This document shows positions 46,346 to 53,320 of a stretch of 64,000 nucleotides of DNA, piece by piece. Origin of the DNA: Symbiodinium natans (Eukaryota; Sar; Dinophyceae; Suessiales; Symbiodiniaceae); contig CAJNDS010000313.1 in the NCBI GenBank assembly GCA_905221605.1, positions 478,478-542,477 on the forward strand, read 5' to 3'. The notes beneath the pieces were generated by a model, which saw nothing but the letters and a program-made list of their open reading frames with translations, did no database searches and had not been told where the DNA came from. Both the position numbers and the translations under genes were made by a program. Numbering within the stretch: the stretch's first letter is position 1; each line of letters starts with the position of its first letter.

Positions 46346-49300
46346 CTTTCTCTCTCTTCCTCTCTCTTTCTCTCTCTTTCTCTCTCTCTTTCTCTCTCTT
46401 TCTCTTTCTCTTTTTCTCTCCATTTTTTTTTCTCTCTCTCTCTCTCTCTTTCTTTCTGTCTCCCTCTGTCTCGCTAGCCGCCAACCATTCACCACCGGTA
46501 TCCGTTAGGCCAGGTACACACGTGTGACAGCCCCAAGGCAACCCAAAACCATTGCGCAGAAAGACAACAGAAAGACAACGAAACAAGACACAGAAAAATA
46601 AAAAAAAAAAAACACAAACAAAACACACAAAAAACACAGATTAGAGATCCTGACCAGAGGGCAGAACAAACAAGAAACACAGAAAAAACACAAATAAATC
46701 ACAGATCCGACATGGGGTCTCCAAGCATTTCTCAAATAAATCACAGATGCAAAAGACAAAAAAACACAAATAAAATACAAAATAATTAAATCCTGAAATC
46801 CAATCTTTACCACGAAATCCCGGTTATAAGTTTAGGGTTTAGGGATTGAGGGATGTGGGGTTTAGGTTTTGAGGGTTTTGCTAGGGTGTAGGGTTTAGGG
46901 ATGAGGGTTTTAGGGATTTAGGGTTTTAGGGTTTTGGGGGTGTAGGGTTTTGGGGTTTACGGTTTAGGGATTTGGGGATTTAGGGGTTCAGGATTAAGGG
47001 ATTTACGGTTTTAGGGCTCGTTTAGGGTTTCGGGTTTAAGGATTCAGGGCTTTGAGTTTTTGGAGGTTCCGGGTCTAGGGTTCAGGGTTTGGAGCTTTAG
47101 AGGCTTAAGCAGGGGTTGGGCTTTCCCCCGCACCGCTCAAACCCACAGCTGCGCCCCTGAAACAGTACACCTATAGGGCGTGCAACAACTCCCAAGCACT
47201 CCCCCCCCCAAAACGACCCTCGGCACTTTCTGTTGTGGAGTTGCCGGTCGGGTTTAGGGTTCTTGGGTGCGAAGGCATGTCTACATAGCTCCGAGCATTG
47301 CAAAGAGGGTTGTGAAGCGCAAAAGGGGCCCGGTTTAGGCGGCCCTTTCGCCGACAGGTTGGGCTGTCTCGGCGACAGCCCTAAACCCTAAACCCTAAAC
47401 CCTAAACCCTAAACCCTAAACCCTAAACCCTAAACCCTAAACCCTAAACCCTAAACCCTAAACCCTAAACCCCACACCCCAAACCCCAAACCCCAAACCC
47501 CAAACCCCAAACCCAACAGCATATCAACAGCAACCCTAAACCCTAAGCTTCCCTAAGCCCGGTGTCAGAGAATCCTCCGGATGAACCAACCCTTGGTCCA
47601 ACCTCTTTCTGCACAAGTTCTTCAACATGAGGGGCTTCAGATTCAGGGTTTAGGGTTTAAGGTTTAGGGTTTAGGGTTTAGGGTGCAGGGTTTAGGGTTT
47701 AGGGTTTAGGGTTTAGGGTTCAGGGTTTAGGGTTTAGGGTTTCGTACATGAGGTTTCAGAGTTTCGCGCGGGGGTTGCTGCGTGTCTGTGATTGCCTGTC
47801 TTGCCCCCGGTTGGCAGGGTATCTCATGAAGCCCTGTATCCTTTTAAGAGCCCAAGCCTAAACCTTAAACCCTAAGCCCTACATAAGCCCCTAGCCCTTA
47901 GACTTTCCTAAACCCCCCAAACCCTGCAGTCTTGCCAAAGTCTTGTGAGGTGATGATCGTTTAGGACCCCCCCCCCCCCCAACTTCAACCCGAAACCTTA
48001 AATCCCCCTAAACCCTAAACGCTAAAACTAAGCCTGATCTCCACACCCCAAGCCTAACAGCCCGAGACCTACAGCCCTGAACCGCGGCTCAGCTCACGCC
48101 CGACGGCTTCCGGACTTCATCAGCCACCTGTGGAACAAGGAGGCATTGTTTTTCGGGCTTCGGGTTTGGGGGTTAGGGTTTAGGGTTTCGGGTTTAGGGC
48201 AGCTTCGGGCTGCGGGTTTAGGGCGTTTTTGCCTACAAAGCGGGCTATCCAGCGTTTCTGTGCAGGTTCCTGCGTGGATCCCACGCCATTCGACGCAACC
48301 CTAAACTCTCAAGACCTCTGTACATAGACATTTTCATGTCTTCCAGCCCGTTTCACGAACACCGAGCTTGCTTCAAACCTCCCAAGCAGACAAAAACCCC
48401 AACAAGTCCAGCAAAAACAGCTACAGGAGACGGCTCTACCCCTACCAACAAAAGCAACAACGCTGCCCGAAACCTTCGCCCTAACCGCCCAAAACCCAAA
48501 ACCCTAAAAACCCTAAAACCAAAAACTCTGGACAAGATCCTTTTCGATCAAACCCTTAATTTCTAAAACCGTAACCTTAAATCCTGAGCCCTAAATCCCC
48601 AAACCCGAGAAACCTTGCAAACCCTATAAACACTGTAACCCTGATTCCCTCAAACCTTAACATCCCGAAACCCGAAACCTGAAACCCCTGAACCCTAAAT
48701 CCTTAAAGTATCTAAACCCCACTAGGACCCAGAGCCCGTCCCCCCAAGACCTTCCACGAAAAAAGCCGCGCCAGGGCAACCCCACAGTGGACGAGGAGGC
48801 GTTGAGGGTTGCAGGGTTTAGGGTCTAGGGTTCAGGTTGAAGGGTCTAGGGTTGAGGTTAAAGGGTTTAGGGTTCAGGGTTTAGGGTGTAGGGAAAAGAC
48901 AGCCTGCGCTCTCTGGTGATGGTATCTTGATCATCCGACGATCAGCGAAGCACCTCAGTAAGTTGCTTGACCTGTTGAGCCTGCAGCTTGCCGCAGTCAA
49001 GCGTGCCCTGTTGCCTGGGTGGTGCAAGGATGACTTGTCAGATGGGCCAGATGATGAGCCCTTGAGCTCAAGTGCAGCATCAGACTTCTTGCTCAGCACA
49101 TGACAAGGCCCTCGCATAAAGCGTTGCTGTTGCTGAAGCATGTAGCGCGATACTGCAAGGGTACAGCTGGCTATTCTCCTTCGATGTCCCCCAGTTCACT
49201 GGGTTCAGGGATACGCAGCCGCGCCTCCGATGATAGTGCTTCACTTGTGGAAGTGATGTCAGATTCGGATTGGGCTGCTTCCAAGACGAATCGGCGTTCG

Positions 49301-49919
49301 GTGTGGGTTTATGGGTTGACAGGATCATAGGATTTAGGGTGTATAGGGTTTATAAGGTTTCCAGGGTTTTGAGGGTTCAGGGTTTATAGGGTTTATAGGG
49401 ATGAGAGGGTTAAAAGGAATTATAGGGTTTCTAGGGTTTATAGCTCTTTTAGGGTTCATAAGGTTCAGGGGGGCTTTAGGGTTTACAGGGTTGATAGCCC
49501 CTCAGTTTACACGGTCTATAGGGCATTTGGGGGTTTATAGGGTTTACAAGATTTTCAGGGTTTACACGGTGTATACGGTGCATGGGGCCTGTAGGGTTCG
49601 GCCCTAGCCCTAGAACCCCTCAGCCCTAAAACCCTCAACCCTGTCCAAAGGGTCGGAGGCAGAAAGCTCGGGCCTCGGTGTGCTCAAAGGGCAGCTGACA
49701 AAGAATCTTTGTGGTACTTAACCGTAACATTTAGATCCTTACCCTTTTTGGGTTCAGTGGGGTTTCTTAATAAGCTAAAAGTTTAATTTATAGCTACCCT
49801 CCTGAGTGCAGCCAAGGAGCAGGTTTGGGACTTCGGGTTTAGGGTTGTCTGAAATCATGGCTCACTGAATTTCAAGTTCCAAGTATGGGCTCTTAACTCG
49901 GGCCCCTAAACTCTCCATG

Positions 49920-49951
<32 letters not shown>

Positions 49952-52900
49952 TTCATTTATTTATCTATAAATAAATAAATAAATAAATAAATATATATAT
50001 ATATGTATAGAGAGAGAGAGATACATATGCATCTGTTCCATCTACCTACTCGATTCCGAAAGCCTGGGCCTGAAAATACCCTAAACCCTAAACCCCAAAT
50101 TTAAGAGCCTCCGGCTCAAGCCGCCGACCCCGCTGGAGCATAGTTGAGAGGTCTAAACCCGCCCGCATGGTTCGAAGATCATCCCAGCCTGCTCGGCAGA
50201 GTTCTGTGAAACGTTTGGGGACAAGTTCACGCCAAAAAGACAGGCGAATGGGGAGGGGGGGGGGGGGGGGGGGGTGGGGGGGGGGTGGGGGGGGGGTGGG
50301 GGGGGGTGGGGGGGGGGTGGGGGGGGGGGTTGGGGGGGGTGGGGGGGGTGGGGGGGGGGGGGGGGGGGGGGTGGGGGGGGGGGGGGTGGTGGGGTGGGTG
50401 GGGGGGTGGGTGGGGGGGGGGGGGGTGGGGTGGGGGGGGGGGGGGCTGCGGGCCTCCACGAAAAAAATTGTGCACCGACCCCCCCTACCCCCCCCCCCCC
50501 CCCCCCCCCCCCCAAAACGCGGGTAAGGAGGGAAAGAGGGTTTCACATCCTCCTCCTCCTCAAACCCATCCAACACGCCGCCAGGGTCGGCGGACCCTCA
50601 ACCCTAAACCCCAAACCCTAATAGGGTGAGGAAGCCGTGAACGTTGAAGGGCGCAAAGGGTTTTTTTAAAGGGGCCTACGGGTTTCAACTTAGAGGCTTT
50701 GGATAGTGGTAGGGTTTAGGGTTTAGGGTTTAGGGTTTGGGAACCCAGGGAAATAGGGTACCTTACTCCCTGCACCGCCAAAATCCCAAAGATCGCAAGC
50801 CAGCTCCGCCAAAAACATGCACCGTGGTGGTCGCCTGCAGAGCATGATAGTCCATCAGGCGTTATACTCTCCCTAAGCCCGAAAACCCAAAACCCTAAAC
50901 CCTAATTCCTAAACCATAAACCATAAACCCTAAATCCTAAACCCTAAACCCTAAACCCTAAACCCCTAAACCCCTAAACCCTAAACCCTAAACCCTACAC
51001 GCCATCCCCAAACCCTGAGCCCTCAGCTCTAAGACGCATGGAAGGAGCCCGTCCGACGAGAGCTCCTCTTCTTCACTGCGGATCGCCTCAAGCTTGCCTA
51101 CCGCCGCACTTCTGCGGCCCAGGCCACCAGGGGGTTTAGGGTTTAGGGTTTAGGGCTTAGGGCTTAGGGCTTAGGGCTTATGGTTTAGGGTTCAGGTTCA
51201 GGGTTTAGGGTATAAGGTTTTCATTATGGTCATTCTAAAATACCAATATCCTTCCTGATAATGGCAATCTAAGTATATTTTTTTTGTGGGAGGGGGGGGG
51301 GGGGTTCTTAACTTAAGAACAATCGCAGAGAACCGCCTTAAAACGGCCATTTGAGGGGATTGATAAAGGCGATTCTGAAGGCTCATAGCCCATCCAGGCC
51401 ACGTTGAGTCCTGGCTCCGGGATCCTCAAGTGTGGTGGTTTTGGCAGACATCCGGATGCCTAAACCCTAAACCCTAAACCCTAAACCCTAAACCCTAAAC
51501 CCTGAACCCTGAACCCTAAACCCTAAACCCTAAACCCTAAACCCTAAACCTCTTGCTCTGAGCTGCGAGTCGACTCTCTCACTGCATCTGCTTTTGCTTG
51601 ACATCTCGGGTACCTCTGGACAATCGCATCCTGAAACAGAAAGTTTCCGTATGAAAATCTAGGAGGGGTCACCTCTTGGAAGGTTCATGGCTACTTATCA
51701 GTAGGGCTTCAAGTACCCGAAATAGGGTCGTAACCAGACCATCCTTTCTAACCCTACTTGTAGGTACCCACGAACCTCCATAATATGAGCTTTGCCAGGA
51801 AACGGTCGAGCTGAAGATCCACGAGGCTTGCGATCGACAGCTGATCTACTTTTCCGAAACCTGCATCGTGAAGCGCACGAAGACACACGTGGAGGTTTCT
51901 TATGAATGCTGCAGCTTCGTTCGACAATCGCAGACTTGACATTGTGGGCTATGTTTTCAGGGCACTTGAGTGTGTGGCCTTTGCGTGGGCTGGGGGGGGT
52001 GGGGGGTTGGGGGGGACCTTCCTTAGTATCGCTTATTTTTTTGTGTTCGATCCGGAAGCTATACGTAGTGGCCCGGTGGTGTCTTGTTCCCTTTTTTGTT
52101 CCAGGTTCCCTTATAGCGCAACCAATCCAAAAAAGGGTATCCTCATCATATGGTTCCCCTAAACCCTAAACCCTAAACCTTAAATCCTAAACCCTAAACC
52201 CTAAACCCCAAGTGTAAGGACTCTATTCGATTCACCCGGATCCAGATGTGAAGCTTTGAGGGCGTTGTTGGGGTTGAATGCGCCGGGTATTCAGTTTAGG
52301 GTTTAGGGTTTAGGGTTTAGGGTTTAGGGTTTAGGGTGTGGCTGGGGGACCTCCCACGGCGAACGTGGTCGTTCTCTACACGATGGTCCCTTTTCGGGGT
52401 GCCCAAATAATCGGGTTTAGGGTTTTAGGGTTTAGGGTTTAGGGTTTTAGGGTTTTAGGGTTTAGGGTTAGGGTTCAGCATCTCATGTTCGAGCACTAGT
52501 CAAGCAGCTTTCCAAGCGACGGGAAAAGTCGGAGCAGGGAGGGCGAGATCAGATACGCTTGCCGCCCGTATCATCATACTTGGCCTTCTGTCCAGACAAC
52601 TTCAGAGAAACAGAGTTCATCCAAGCAGAGCTCATGGACGTCAAGCGCATGTATGTTGTTCCTCTGGGGCAGGCATCTCTGCAGATTCCTACGCTCGTCG
52701 CAGATTGCCTCACGTTCCTGGTCAAAGTCGAGTACAACACCTGCTCCCGACAGGGGCAACAGCTGCAGTGAAAAGGTGACCGGGTTTAGGGTTTAGGCTT
52801 TAGGGGAAGGGTGCAGGGTTAGGATTTAGAGATTAGGGTCGAAAGGGAAAAGCAATTTAATTTGAAGCAATTCTTTTCAATGCTGAACCTCCCTCGCGAT

Positions 52901-53287
52901 GAGCGACCCGACCGGCGTGTCATATATAGCCCTAAATCCCCTAAACCCTGAACCCTAAAACCCTAAAGCCTAAACCCTAAACCCTGGATGTCATACGTTG
53001 AAGATGTACCTGGCACTCTAGGAAACCACTCAGCCCCTAGGCCCGCTCCTAAAGGGTTAGGGTTTAGGGTTTAGGGTTTAGGGTTTAGGGTTTAGGGTTT
53101 AGGGTTCAGGGTAAGTCCTCACACCCTCTTTTCCTCCGAATTCAGCATCCTAGACCTTGAACTCTAATCAGCCGAAGACCCTACACCCGCATACACCCCA
53201 AAATACAGCCCTGAACTCTTAAACCCTACACCCTAAAATTTAAACCTTGAAGCCAACTAGGATGCCCAGTAGTACCCTTATTCCCTT

Positions 53288-53320
<33 letters not shown>

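Noticed and set aside
45875-46637. Long Lys/Arg/Glu-rich minus-strand and Ser/Leu-rich + strand frames
   Set aside because: Products of the CT microsatellite and C-rich tract; no codon structure beyond the repeat.
50088-50629. Pro-rich and Gly-rich 110-160 residue frames
   Set aside because: Translations of the G-run block in every frame. Only the short segment outside it (50098-50243) was kept, as doubtful.
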